A stretch of 36,685 bases of DNA from Candidatus Auribacterota bacterium. Its GTDB lineage: Bacteria; Auribacterota; Tritonobacteria; UBA1439. The stretch is from positions 1 to 36,685 of the forward strand of contig JAPLCX010000060.1 of assembly GCA_026392035.1 (NCBI GenBank), in the 5' to 3' direction. This document shows, one piece after another, positions 16,569-25,399 of the stretch (its first letter is position 1; every line of letters begins with the position of its first letter). A program made the position numbers and the translations under genes. The notes beneath the pieces were generated by a model. It saw only the letters and a list, made by a program, of their open reading frames with translations, was not told the DNA's origin and searched no databases.

Positions 16569-17051
16569 TCAATCCTTGCCCTTCGCTCCGGTGAGCACTT
16601 CGTACATCGCGTCGAGTGCCTGGGGGATCACCTTCGTGCCCGCCGTGACGGGCATGAAATTCGTATCCCCGCTCCAACGCGGCACCACATGGACATGCAC
16701 GTGATCAGCCACTCCCGCCCCGGCGACCGCCCCCAGGTTAATGCCCACGTTGAACCCCTCTGGCCTGAGCGCCCTCTTGAGAAGTGAGATAGAATCGCGT
16801 ACCAATGCGATCAACCCGGCGAGCTCGCGGTCATCAAGGCCATCAAGATCCGCCACATGCCGGAATGGGGCGATCATCAGGTGCCCTCCATTATAGGGGA
16901 AGAGGTTGAGCATGGAGAAACACGTTGCCGTCCTGCCCACAATATGGTTCTTTCTATCGTCGCGCTCCTTCGCCTTATCACAGAATATGCATCCCCCGGG
17001 TGCCCCCTGCTCGATGTAGCGCTTCCTCCATGGTGCCCATAGCTGCTTCAT
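16569..17051 (-). CDS. HIT-family nucleotide hydrolase
   Basis: 160 residues. The HIT motif is HVHVHVVPRW (near residue 119), with the H-x-H-x-H catalytic triad. An N-terminal CIFCDK pair (residues 21-24) with downstream histidines matches zinc-binding bacterial HIT proteins that act on Ap4A-like dinucleotides. LNLFPYNGGHLMIAPFRHVA is the conserved substrate-facing block. The ATG at 17051 has GAGGAG seven bases upstream. It follows the zinc-ribbon gene by 12 bases, so both likely form one transcript. Confidence 0.92.
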   Translation of the reverse strand: MKQLWAPWRKRYIEQGAPGGCIFCDKAKERDDRKNHIVGRTATCFSMLNLFPYNGGHLMIAPFRHVADLDGLDDRELAGLIALVRDSISLLKRALRPEGFNVGINLGAVAGAGVADHVHVHVVPRWSGDTNFMPVTAGTKVIPQALDAMYEVLTGAKGKD

Positions 17052-17063
17052 CCGGTCTCCTCG

Positions 17064-17300
17064 CTAGTGGCCGCCGCACGTTCCGCACTGACCGGGCGAT
17101 GGCCTGCAGGCCGCGCAGCCCCCGCTCCCGGTCGAACTCCTGACCACCGAGCCTGATGTAAAGCCAAAACGAGAAAAAAGCCTGCGCGTACGCTTCGAAC
17201 CGCATCGTGGACACGCCGCGCCTCTCGCCGGTTCCGTGCTTTTCTGGAGGGTCTCAAAAAGCTCGCCGCACCCCCCGCAGCGGTACTCGTAAATCGGCAT
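17064..17300 (-). CDS. FmdB-like zinc-ribbon protein
   Basis: 78 residues from ATG 17300, which has GGGAGG eight bases upstream. A longer frame upstream lacks such a site. It starts MPIYEYRCGGCGELFE, followed by ACPRCGSKRTRRLFS, giving the two CxxC pairs of the FmdB/CxxC_CXXC_SSSS family zinc ribbon. The C-terminal tail is Gly/Ser-rich and carries a further Cys group (GGCAACRPSPGQCGTCGGH). These small regulatory-like proteins are widespread, with an unresolved role. The HIT hydrolase gene follows 12 bases downstream. Confidence 0.87.
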   Translation of the reverse strand: MPIYEYRCGGCGELFETLQKSTEPARGAACPRCGSKRTRRLFSRFGFTSGSVVRSSTGSGGCAACRPSPGQCGTCGGH

Positions 17301-17443
17301 CCGCCAGACCTCCCTCGCTCTACCCTTGCTCACCTGTCCTGAAAAATCAATGTCATGCACCCGACGCGTAATTATACTTTAAAAGCGCATGGGGCGTCAC
17401 TACAATCAACGGTTTTGGATATGGTCCCCTCAAAAATCTTGTA

Positions 17444-17472
17444 TCGAAATAAAAGTGAAAAAAGTATATACT
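17444..17472 (+). promoter_or_regulatory. Candidate promoter of the exported protein gene
   Basis: TCGAAA (17444-17449) and TATACT (17467-17472) with a 17-base spacer. The start codon is 63 bases downstream. Confidence 0.4.
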
Positions 17473-17534
17473 ATTCATGCATGGTAATGTGGTACTATTG
17501 CGCAAAACGATTTCCATGCGAGAGGGGGATAGTA

Positions 17535-18344
17535 ATGAAAGGACGAGCCGGGAAAAGCGCCATCGCTCTGTTTCTCTGTCTTATTTTTCTCTCTGCACTG
17601 CTCTTCATCTTCCTGGAAAGTAAAAAGGTATCCAAAGCTCAATCCCTGACGAGCGCCAATCCTGACGCGCTCGTTGAAATTGTGGATCCCGAGGCGTTTA
17701 TAGGAGCGATGAATGATTACGAATACGACCTCTACCGCAAAGACGGCGATCGATTCACGTTCGTCCCGCCCCCCGAGCTGGACTACGCCGACCCTGCGTC
17801 AATAGACGATGTGACGCTGAACGAGCTCCAGGTCGCTACTGAACCGATACCTGACTCGAGCCGTCAAGTGACCATTACCCTCACCGCAATATGCCCCTGC
17901 CCCCCTCCCTGTCCAGCAGGTTGTTCAACCCTCACAACGGGCCGTCCCCTCCTTATTACTTACCAGATCACGCCGGCGACAAAAACTGTCCTCCTCGAAA
18001 ACGGGGCAACGCAGCTAGTTTATATCCTGCCTTCAAGGGTTGATATGTACGTGGCCGTGCGCACCCCGAGTATGAACCGCGTCTTCCTCAATCGTCTATC
18101 TGCGGTGCAACGCAAGTTTTACAGTGAGCCAGTCGTCTTCTTAAGGAACATGGCGATCAATGTTCTCAGCTACCCTCTGCTGGGGATATTGATGCCGGGC
18201 AATTTTCCCCCTGGTCCTTATAAAGTTTATGTCGTGATGGTCCCTCCGGGGCAGAAATTGTTTGGGAATCCCTACTACTGGAGCAACTGGATCAGCGACC
18301 TTGGGATGGTCGAGTTTAACTACAATTTTGCGCAGACGCAGTAA
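17535..18344 (+). CDS. Exported protein of unknown function with a Cys/Pro motif
   Basis: 269 residues from ATG 17535, chosen because GAGGGGG precedes it by about seven bases; the frame opens upstream at 17355 without a ribosome site. Basic residues (MKGRAGKSA) and one hydrophobic stretch (IALFLCLIFLSALLFIFL) form a signal anchor. The middle region carries CPCPPPCPAGC (four cysteines around prolines), suggesting disulfides and an exported location. The C-terminal half looks beta-rich (VYILPSRVDMYVAVRTPSMN) and has PPGPYKVYVVMVPPGQ, a pattern common near the end of secreted surface proteins. No family was recognised. Confidence 0.7.
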   Translation: MKGRAGKSAIALFLCLIFLSALLFIFLESKKVSKAQSLTSANPDALVEIVDPEAFIGAMNDYEYDLYRKDGDRFTFVPPPELDYADPASIDDVTLNELQVATEPIPDSSRQVTITLTAICPCPPPCPAGCSTLTTGRPLLITYQITPATKTVLLENGATQLVYILPSRVDMYVAVRTPSMNRVFLNRLSAVQRKFYSEPVVFLRNMAINVLSYPLLGILMPGNFPPGPYKVYVVMVPPGQKLFGNPYYWSNWISDLGMVEFNYNFAQTQ

Positions 18345-18448
18345 GCGCCCCCGAGCATGATTGCCATGAGTCAGCAATGACTCACTGTTCAGTGTCCCCT
18401 GCGCCAGGTGCTATTCATTTCCTGCGCTCCGCCCATCATCAAAATATT

Positions 18449-18477
18449 TTGACAGAGACGAGAATTTCCATTACCCT
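18449..18477 (+). promoter_or_regulatory. Candidate promoter for the TPR gene
   Basis: A perfect TTGACA (18449-18454) with TACCCT at 18472-18477 after 17 bases. The -10 box is weak; TATACA at 18477-18482 is an alternative at a longer spacing. Confidence 0.35.
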
Positions 18478-18507
18478 ATACAAAAAATAGCACCAGAGGA
18501 GCCAGAG

Positions 18508-19179
18508 ATGATTACACCTTCTATAGTCTTTTGCATCGTAACAACGCTCGCCGGACAGACGCCATCGCCCGGCGCGGAAGCCACCGTCCCCGGAGGGACT
18601 CCCGCAGTCCACGCTGAATCTCCCTCGATCACGACACCGGCTGCCGGCTTGTCAGCCGCGCCCACAGCCATTCCCGGCGCCCCCCCCGCGGAAGACACAG
18701 TCAGCACAACGCTCGAGGAGGCCAAGAAATTGTACCGTGACAAGAAATATGACGATGCGCTGGCCCTTTTCCAGAAAGTCGTCGGCCTTGATCCAGGAAA
18801 TGCCGCGGCATACAACGGCATGGGCCTGTGCTACCACGCTCAGGGGAAACGCGATCTCGCCATCGACTTATTTCAAAAGTCGGTGGAGCGCGACCCTAAC
18901 GTAAGCACCGTCTATTACAATCTTGGCCGTGCGTACGGTACAAAACAGCAATTTGATCTCGCGATCATCGCATACCACAAAGCAATCAAGAAGAACCCCG
19001 AGTATGGATTCGCGCATTTCGAGCTTGGCAATACGTATTTCCTGAAAAAAGAGTTCACGAAGGCAAAAGAGCACTACGAAAAGGCGGCGAGCATATTCGG
19101 CGAGAAAACATACCAGGGAGAGCAGGCCCTCAGCAACGCCATAAAGAGCGAGATGTTCATGCAGCGGATGGGGAAATAG
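18508..19179 (+). CDS. Exported TPR protein
   Basis: 223 residues. A short hydrophobic N-terminus (MITPSIVFCIVTTLAGQTPS) is followed by a Pro/Ala/Thr-rich linker (to about residue 65). Three to four tetratricopeptide repeats follow: AKKLYRDKKYDDALALFQKV, AYNGMGLCYHAQGKRDLAID, VYYNLGRAYGTKQQFDLAII and AHFELGNTYFLKKEFTKAKE. TPR arrays bind peptides and organise complexes. GGAG lies eight bases before the ATG. It is convergent with the next gene, with a palindromic repeat between them. Confidence 0.8.
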   Translation: MITPSIVFCIVTTLAGQTPSPGAEATVPGGTPAVHAESPSITTPAAGLSAAPTAIPGAPPAEDTVSTTLEEAKKLYRDKKYDDALALFQKVVGLDPGNAAAYNGMGLCYHAQGKRDLAIDLFQKSVERDPNVSTVYYNLGRAYGTKQQFDLAIIAYHKAIKKNPEYGFAHFELGNTYFLKKEFTKAKEHYEKAASIFGEKTYQGEQALSNAIKSEMFMQRMGK

Positions 19180-19232
19180 GTCAGGGGCCCCCGCACCGCG
19201 TATAAGTTCGCCTCTGAATTTTAACGAAATTA

Positions 19233-19311
19233 GCACCTGATTAACCTGATTTATACCCGCACCCTAAAGGGTGCGCTACAGAATATCGGGCCAATCAGAG
19301 AGATCAGGTGC
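19233..19311. repeat. Palindrome with central hairpin between convergent genes
   Basis: Outer arms gcacctgat (19233-19241) and atcaggtgc (19303-19311) enclose a perfect hairpin, cgcaccct-aa-agggtgcg (19258-19275). It occupies the gap between two convergent TPR genes and could act as a terminator, although no U-tract is present. Confidence 0.5.
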
Positions 19312-19355
19312 AAAAAATAAATTGCGCAGTTTGATTTAACGGATAAGCTCGTTAC

Positions 19356-20387
19356 TCAAAACCCCATGCGCTCCAGGCGAAGGAGGTACCCCCTCGCCAG
19401 TTTCATCCCCGGATCTGTTTCCAGAGCTTTTTCCAATGATTTCCTTGCGAGATCGTAGCGCCCGCTCACCATGTAGGTGACTCCCAGCGCGCAGTGGATC
19501 TTTGCGCAGTCCGGGGCGAGGGCCGCCGCCTTGCGGTACTCATCGAGCGCCATAGTGAACCATTCCATGTACCGGTACGCCATGCCAATTCCGTAATACG
19601 CATTCCCGAGGAGGTAGTGGGCTTCAACGCAGGCGGGGTCTGCCTCGATCGCTTTTTGAAAGTGCTGGATTTTGCTGTAGGAGCCCTCAGGCGCCTGTTT
19701 CCCCTTGCAGTACTCCTCGAATGCGGCGTCGGAGGATGTGGGGCACTCCGCCAGTTTCACGCGCTCCTTATCACTCAGCCTGAGGCCGAGCAGCTCTGCG
19801 GCGGAGGCCGCCATCTCCTCTTCGAGGAACCAGATTCGATCGGCAGGACTCTCAAAGTGCAGTGGCGCGCTGATCAGATCAACCGACGGCCGCATCGCTT
19901 GAACATCAGCGCATATCGTATCCCCTGCGAAAGCGTAGCTCCCCACCACCACTACATCAGCCTTGGCCCGGCGGGCAAGCGAAGCGATCTGGGCTTTACT
20001 CACCCTCCCTAGCTTTTTTCCAGAGAAGCGGTTTTTAAAGGATGGCACGGTGAACGGATCGAGATAATCCACGTCGAAAAACGCCTTGAGCTTCCTCACC
20101 AGCGAATCAGCGAGCTCGTACGCGATCCAGTCGTGGTTCTTCTTCTGCTGCGCGTTGAAGAATTTGAGGATGGCCACCCGGCATTTCTCTCCCGTCGTTG
20201 CGAGGGCGTTCGCCGGCGGACGCGCATTTTTGAAAGAGAGGAGGGGGAGATGGTTCTCCAGGGGATCTTCTCGCTGATGAGAGGAAGGGCGTGCTTTGCT
20301 GAGATGGGGAAAACGATCAGGAGAGGTATCGCCGGGGGGAGCGCACAACACGACGGAAAGCAGAACCGCGACCCCTATCGCCCCCAC
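19356..20387 (-). CDS. Exported TolB-N/FlgO-like protein with C-terminal TPRs
   Basis: 343 residues starting at GTG 20387 (AGAGG six bases upstream). A signal peptide (GAIGVAVLLSVVLCAPPGDT) leads to a linker, then CRVAILKFFNAQQKKNHDWI, which starts an alpha/beta domain like the TolB N-terminal/FlgO-type regions (LADSLVRKLKAF, ADVVVVGSYAFAGDTICADV). The last third holds TPR units (FQKAIEADPACVEAHYLLGN, AALAPDCAKIHCALGVTYMV). It follows the propeller gene after an 85-base gap on the same strand. Function is unknown; such modules sit in envelope sensing or secretion-assisting proteins. Confidence 0.7.
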   Translation of the reverse strand: MGAIGVAVLLSVVLCAPPGDTSPDRFPHLSKARPSSHQREDPLENHLPLLSFKNARPPANALATTGEKCRVAILKFFNAQQKKNHDWIAYELADSLVRKLKAFFDVDYLDPFTVPSFKNRFSGKKLGRVSKAQIASLARRAKADVVVVGSYAFAGDTICADVQAMRPSVDLISAPLHFESPADRIWFLEEEMAASAAELLGLRLSDKERVKLAECPTSSDAAFEEYCKGKQAPEGSYSKIQHFQKAIEADPACVEAHYLLGNAYYGIGMAYRYMEWFTMALDEYRKAAALAPDCAKIHCALGVTYMVSGRYDLARKSLEKALETDPGMKLARGYLLRLERMGF

Positions 20388-20472
20388 TCCGCACCTCTGT
20401 CACAGAAGGTAGCGCGTACCACTTCAGCCACATCCCTCCCCCGTAGGGGAATCGGGGAGGAGGGCGTGGGTG

Positions 20473-22488
20473 CTATATGGCGAACAGGCGCTTGATGACG
20501 TTCGACTTCCTCTCCTTCCCCACTTTCACATCGTTCAGGCGCTGGGTGAGGTAGCCGCCCGTGAGATAGTCAATGTTGGCGGTGACCTCCTGTAACTGGA
20601 GCTCCAGACGCAGCCGCTCGCGGAGATCCTCAGACGGCGAAAGGAGGAGGTCGATCTGCAACTGCCGTCTCTGGAAATAGAACTGCGTCACCTCTTCAAG
20701 CACGTCATTCCGCAGCTCCACCAGGTCCCGTACCTCATCGCTGATTCTCACCTGATCAGGATTGTAGAGGAAATCGCCGAGATCCCACTTGAATTTGAAG
20801 TCTATATTTCTTTTCCTGTCTGTTGTATCCTGGGTTGTATGTCTATCTATCGTCTGCGTGTAGAGATAGAACTTATCTGAGTATTCGGATGAGGTGATAG
20901 ACACATCTCCCGTGGTGTTGATGTTTACCGTGTCTCCCAGTTGACTGCCATACTCCCGACGGTTGTACTCTTTTACTTCATCCATGTCCAACCATCTATC
21001 GGTCACCCTGTGATCAAACCCGAAGCCGAGTGTGAACTCCGGGAGCAGCGCGCGATACTTCGCGCCCTTCCGCCACCCCTCGATCAGGTCCGGGTGCACC
21101 TCGGCCCAACGCATTGCCACCTCTTGAACCTCCTGAACCGTCGGCTCGTGGGAGAATTGACCCAAAACTGTTTTTACGTCGTCAATAGTGGGCACGGATG
21201 GCCCCGCCGCTGCTCCTGCCTTTGCCCCGGATGGCTCCTCCACCGCGATCGTCTCGACGTTCTCCTCCACGGGGGCGGTCTGGGCCGGCGCCACCTCTTC
21301 GGCCTTCTTCGCTCCTTCAGCCGCTGTCCCTCCGCCTTTCACCTCTGCGGCAACTGCGGCGCCCGGTGCGGCGGCTTCCGGCTTTGCGAGCGCAGTCTTG
21401 TACAGACCGGTGGCCGTTGCCGCCCATATCGCGCCACTGTCGAGGGGATCGAAGGCCAGCGACATCGCATCCTTGAGTCCGGTCCCTTTTGAAAGATCCT
21501 GCCACTTCGCCCCGCCATCGGCAGAGCCGTACACGCCATCGGTGGTGGCCGCATAGAGCGCCTTGGAGTCAGAAGGGGCGACGGCTAGCTTCTTCACGTT
21601 CTTTTTCGCAAGGACATCCGACCCGATCTCCTTCCAGCTCGCACCTCCATCAACGCTCTTATACACGCCGCCTGATGTCCCGAGATATACGATTTCAGGA
21701 TTGACAAGGTCAACCGAAACGCTCTGGGTCACCTTCGATTGCGAGAGAACCCTTTCCCATGAGGAGCCCCCGTTTTTAGATTTGAACACACCATCGGGCG
21801 TTCCCGCATAGACCACCTGAGAATCGAAGGGGTGAACCGCCACCGCGGTAACTGTCTTCTCTCCGGCGCCCACTTCAACCGGCTGCCACGTTTTCCCGCC
21901 GTCTTTCGATTTGATCACGGCCTGGTTCAGAGTCCCTGCGTACACCATGTCCGGGTTCGAGGGGTCGATCGCAATGGAGAGCGGCAGAAGGGAAAGGCCC
22001 TTCAGCGCACCGTCGCCCTTGGTCCAGCTCTTGCCTCCGTCGGCGCATATATAGAGGCCATCCACGCTCCCCGCAAAGACCTTCTGAGGATTGGCGGGAT
22101 CAATAGCGAGTGCGGTAACTCCTGAAACCTCACCGGCTTTTCCGCCCGCCTGCAAACCCTCAACAACCAGCTTTTGGGCGGCGCTCAACTCCGCGGAGAT
22201 ATCCTTCTTTGAGCTTGAGAGATCGAGGCAATTCACCCACTCTTTCCCGGCATCACTGCTCACGAATACACCCTTCGCTGAACCGATAAACACCTTTTTG
22301 GGGTTGAGTGGATCCACCGCAACCGCCCGAAGACCCTTCCCCCCCTCACCGGCGGAGAGATTTGTCCATTCGTTCCCGTATGATAGGCCAACGCTTGCGA
22401 CACGGCTGAAGAAAGCTGACGCAGCGACCATTATCAACACGGTCAGGAATAACATTGAAACATGGCAACGCCGTATAGTGGATTTCAT
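20473..22488 (-). CDS. Beta-propeller (BNR/Ycf48-like) fused to an unknown outer-membrane-like C-terminal domain
   Basis: 671 residues with an N-terminal signal (MLFLTVLIMVAASAFFSRVA). Residues about 45-370 are repeated units of the VFIGSAKGVFVSSDAGKEW and VVYAGTPDGVFKSKNGGSSW type, that is BNR/sortilin-like propeller blades. A linker rich in Ala, Glu and Pro follows to about 430. The C-terminal domain begins near VPTIDDVKTVLGQF, then has LLPEFTLGFGFDH, FKFKWDLGDFLYNPDQVRIS and a helical part RDLVELRNDVLEEVTQFYFQ. This part looks like a partial barrel followed by coiled coil and was not assigned to a family. The ATG has GGAGGGG 11 bases upstream and a good promoter 136 bases upstream. Confidence 0.78.
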   Translation of the reverse strand: MKSTIRRCHVSMLFLTVLIMVAASAFFSRVASVGLSYGNEWTNLSAGEGGKGLRAVAVDPLNPKKVFIGSAKGVFVSSDAGKEWVNCLDLSSSKKDISAELSAAQKLVVEGLQAGGKAGEVSGVTALAIDPANPQKVFAGSVDGLYICADGGKSWTKGDGALKGLSLLPLSIAIDPSNPDMVYAGTLNQAVIKSKDGGKTWQPVEVGAGEKTVTAVAVHPFDSQVVYAGTPDGVFKSKNGGSSWERVLSQSKVTQSVSVDLVNPEIVYLGTSGGVYKSVDGGASWKEIGSDVLAKKNVKKLAVAPSDSKALYAATTDGVYGSADGGAKWQDLSKGTGLKDAMSLAFDPLDSGAIWAATATGLYKTALAKPEAAAPGAAVAAEVKGGGTAAEGAKKAEEVAPAQTAPVEENVETIAVEEPSGAKAGAAAGPSVPTIDDVKTVLGQFSHEPTVQEVQEVAMRWAEVHPDLIEGWRKGAKYRALLPEFTLGFGFDHRVTDRWLDMDEVKEYNRREYGSQLGDTVNINTTGDVSITSSEYSDKFYLYTQTIDRHTTQDTTDRKRNIDFKFKWDLGDFLYNPDQVRISDEVRDLVELRNDVLEEVTQFYFQRRQLQIDLLLSPSEDLRERLRLELQLQEVTANIDYLTGGYLTQRLNDVKVGKERKSNVIKRLFAI

Positions 22489-22623
22489 CTCGCAGGGCCC
22501 CTCCTCTCTGTCTCTGACTTCCCTCTCACCGCACGCATTAACTACTTCCGATTACATAACGCTTACCTCACGCAGACTTCGCCTTGATATCACACACGGA
22601 GGTGCATCGCCCGAATGAGTCGA

Positions 22624-22652
22624 ATGCTACCATTCCACCCTAATACTGTCAA
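22624..22652 (-). promoter_or_regulatory. Strong sigma-70-like promoter for the propeller gene
   Basis: Minus-strand TTGACA (22652-22647), 17-base spacer, TAGCAT (22629-22624). The -35 box is a perfect match. Transcription should begin near 22617, leaving a leader of about 130 bases before the start codon at 22488. Confidence 0.6.
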
Positions 22653-22706
22653 GCGGTTCTTTATATTTTTTTAACAATGACTTCCAGTGATACTGCCTCC
22701 GAGGAG

Positions 22707-23924
22707 CTACTGCTGACCCCGCGCCGATCTGGCCATGATCGCTATTTCACGCACATATAAACCCCATATGAGATACGCGAGTATCAGAGGCGAATATGCC
22801 AGCACAATTTTGATGGCAGGGCGGACGAGCGGCAGCGTGGCGCTCACCGAGGAGATAATCGTAAACAGGACAAGGGCTGCAGCGCCCGCACTCTTGGAAG
22901 CCGATTCCGTCAATATGAAATATGCGGGGACGATAAGGATGACATACGCGTAGTCCTCGAAGTTCGGCAGGATCAATGCGTACGCGGTGCATGCCAGAAA
23001 TATCATAATCTTATCCTTGCCGATTATACTCAGTGATTTCAGCAGTGCTGACGCGCGCCACGTCACCACGAGCACCGCGCCGATCACGGCGAGAAAGGCC
23101 ACCCCGTGAATGATCGGGAAGCCCGCCGCTGCCGGCTCAGCCCCCCCCGCCATGAGCAGATCCTCCAGCAGATCATGCATGGATGGCTGATGGACCACGA
23201 ACCTCCTGTTCAATACCCTCACCGTGTTATGCAAGAAGTGCATCACGGAGACAGGGTCGCACAGGTACGAAATCAGCGCGACGGCGGTTACTAATGCAAT
23301 GGATCCCCAAAAATATAGATGTTTCTTCCTCTCATCTGAGAACCACAAGATGCACAAGAAGAACAGCGGGGTAATCTTAAAAAATGCTGAGAGGAGAATA
23401 AACAAGCAGAAGAAAAATAGCCTGCGCTTCAAAAAGAAATAAAACCCGAGCCAGAGGGTGAATTGTTCTATGACAGAGATGTTTCCCGCCTTGAAGTCAA
23501 TATAGATCGAACTGTTAAACGCCAGCAGGCAGAATAAGTAAAATAGTAAATCTTGTTTCGCGCGTAAAAACTTCTCCCTCCATAAATAGATCAGGCCGGC
23601 GAGCAACACGCATTTGAGTGCGAAGAGCGCATGGAAGGCCGTCGTGTAGTCCAGAAGCGAGATCGCGCTCAATACATACAGTGAATAGGGCGGATAATTG
23701 ATCTTGAATCCCCTGGGGCCGGGAGATCCCTCAACACCCGCCGCGATCGTGGTCTCATACGGGTCCAGTCCCGCCGCATGAGCGCGGCCCGCATAATAGT
23801 GCACCTTAAAATCCCACTGAAAAATGTCCTGGTGGATCGCGAGGAAAAAGAGTGTACCCGCGCAATAGACAAGCACTGTCACACCCGCCAATGTCTTTAA
23901 AAAAGTCCCGCTCACAGTCCTCAT
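22707..23924 (-). CDS. GT87-like (DUF2029) membrane glycosyltransferase, second tandem copy
   Basis: 405 residues with about ten hydrophobic segments. The first periplasmic loop has FQWDFKVHYYAGRAHAAGLD followed by a proline-containing NYPPYSLYVL, a pattern of GT87 (DUF2029) GT-C enzymes in which the Asp of QWDFK is the proposed catalytic acid. Such enzymes use polyprenyl-phosphate sugars at the outer face of the inner membrane. Its start overlaps the stop of the upstream paralogue by 4 bases (ATGA). Residues FYFFLKRRLFFFCLFIL and VVTWRASALLKSLSI are shared with that neighbour. Confidence 0.78.
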   Translation of the reverse strand: MRTVSGTFLKTLAGVTVLVYCAGTLFFLAIHQDIFQWDFKVHYYAGRAHAAGLDPYETTIAAGVEGSPGPRGFKINYPPYSLYVLSAISLLDYTTAFHALFALKCVLLAGLIYLWREKFLRAKQDLLFYLFCLLAFNSSIYIDFKAGNISVIEQFTLWLGFYFFLKRRLFFFCLFILLSAFFKITPLFFLCILWFSDERKKHLYFWGSIALVTAVALISYLCDPVSVMHFLHNTVRVLNRRFVVHQPSMHDLLEDLLMAGGAEPAAAGFPIIHGVAFLAVIGAVLVVTWRASALLKSLSIIGKDKIMIFLACTAYALILPNFEDYAYVILIVPAYFILTESASKSAGAAALVLFTIISSVSATLPLVRPAIKIVLAYSPLILAYLIWGLYVREIAIMARSARGQQ

Positions 23925-25132
23925 TGTCCCTTAGATGCTATTGACCGCGACGATATCTCACGCACGTAGAGACCCCATACCAGATACGTCAGCATCAGGG
24001 GGGAGTACGCCAGTATGATTCTCATGAGCGGGCGAACGAGCGGCAGCGTGGTGCCTGCGGCAGAGAGAATCATAAAAAGGAGAAGCGCGGCCCTGTCGCC
24101 TCGCCCGGACCTCCTCACGATCACATACGCGGGCACGAGCACGATGATATAGGAATAGTCCTCAAAGTGCGGGAGGATTACCGCATACACGGCGCAGGCC
24201 AGAAATATCAGTATCTTTTCTCCGGAAACCAGGCGCAGCGATCTCAGCGCTACGCACGCGCGCCACGTCACCACGAGCACCGCAACGGCGATGGCGCCAT
24301 ACGCTGCTAATTGAATGCGCTCGGCCGCCGACGGGCAGAGGCTCATTCTGAGTCGCCCGAGCAGATCACCCAGCAGCGCGAACGTAGAGGGCTGGCTTGA
24401 CTTGGCGATCGTTCTCCCCGCCTGGTACAGGAAACTCGCGAATAATACCGGGGTGCAAAATTGGAACAGCGCGAGCGACACGACAAAAATCAACAACGAA
24501 CCGAAGAAGTACAGGTGCCGCTCCCGGTCTTCCAGAAACCAAAGCAGGAACAAGAACAGTATGGGCGTGACCTTAATCGCTGCCGGGATGAGGATGAAAA
24601 GGCAAAAGAGGAGGAGACGGCGCTTTAAAAAGAAGTAAAATGCGAGCCAGAGGGCGAACTGCTCCACGATGGCGACATTGCCGGCCCTGAAATCAATATA
24701 GAGGGGACTGTTAAATGCCACTATGCAGAAGAGATAAAACGACAGATCAGGCTTATCCTCAATGAACTCCTTCCCCCACAGATAGATAAGACCGGCGAGC
24801 AGAACCAATTTCACGAGTAGAAAAATATGCAGCGCGGCGGTATAGCGGAGAGGCGAAAGGGGGAGGAATAGGAACAACATGGGCAGCGGATAGATAAATC
24901 TGAAGGAACCAGGGGAATCACTGTATTCACCGACCGCCGCCGTCACGACAACATCGTACGGGTTCAGTCCCGCAGCGTAGGCGCGCGCGGCATGGTAGTA
25001 CGCTTTAAAATCCCACTGGAAAATATTAGGGTGTGATGCCAGGTAGACCACTGCAGCGAGACAGTATACGAGCACGATCACGCGTATGGATACCGTGAAG
25101 ATTCCTTTTCCCATATGATGCGCGCAACTCAC
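23921..25132 (-). CDS. GT87-like (DUF2029) membrane glycosyltransferase, first tandem copy
   Basis: 403 residues from GTG 25132; an ATG at 25114 (seventh codon, MGKGIFTVSIRV) is an alternative start, and neither has a clear ribosome site. It has the same membrane pattern and motifs as the downstream gene: FQWDFKAYYHAARAYAAGLN, FIYPLPMLFLFLPLSPLRY, SPLYIDFRAGNVAIVEQFAL and the C-terminal TYLVWGLYVREIS. The pair is a clear tandem duplication. A 4-base overlap implies translational coupling. Together the two could add successive sugars or form a heteromer. The donor and acceptor are unknown. Confidence 0.78.
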   Translation of the reverse strand: MSCAHHMGKGIFTVSIRVIVLVYCLAAVVYLASHPNIFQWDFKAYYHAARAYAAGLNPYDVVVTAAVGEYSDSPGSFRFIYPLPMLFLFLPLSPLRYTAALHIFLLVKLVLLAGLIYLWGKEFIEDKPDLSFYLFCIVAFNSPLYIDFRAGNVAIVEQFALWLAFYFFLKRRLLLFCLFILIPAAIKVTPILFLFLLWFLEDRERHLYFFGSLLIFVVSLALFQFCTPVLFASFLYQAGRTIAKSSQPSTFALLGDLLGRLRMSLCPSAAERIQLAAYGAIAVAVLVVTWRACVALRSLRLVSGEKILIFLACAVYAVILPHFEDYSYIIVLVPAYVIVRRSGRGDRAALLLFMILSAAGTTLPLVRPLMRIILAYSPLMLTYLVWGLYVREISSRSIASKGQ

Positions 25133-25280
25133 GTTAGGCCGCCCGGTTGTGTTACTCTAACATAAGCAATTGTCACGCGGCAATGCTTTTGGCATCATGA
25201 ACGTAATGGGTCACCTACAGGGTGAATCCAGCAATGAATTGCCGCAGATAAAAAGGATTGTTTGAGTGGTCAAGGTTTCT

Positions 25281-25342
25281 TGCCGCAGATACACGCTGAT
25301 TTTATATAGGTGTATCAGCGTTCATCCGCGTAAATCTGCGGC
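25281..25342. repeat. Inverted repeat built of decamers (ATCNGCG type)
   Basis: Left arm from 25281 (tgccgcagatacacgctgat) pairs with the right arm 25314-25342, which carries one extra 10-base unit. The right arm reads as atcagcgttc, atccgcgtaa, atctgcggct, a 10-base-period series. It lies in the 267-base gap before the TMTC-like gene. Confidence 0.6.
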
Positions 25343-25344
25343 TA

Positions 25345-25365
25345 CCCCCTATAACTGTCCCATTA
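25345..25365. repeat. 21-bp repeat, inverted partner at 1540-1560
   Basis: Exact reverse complement of 1540-1560. It abuts the decamer element at its left, so the two repeats are nearly contiguous here. Confidence 0.6.
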
Positions 25366-25399
25366 ATCATGAACTACAGCCCAAGGTGATAGTGCCTCA

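Noticed and set aside
16978-17257. Overlapping minus-strand frames in the zinc-ribbon gene
   Set aside because: Alternate frames of the FmdB-like gene, lacking its CxxC signature.
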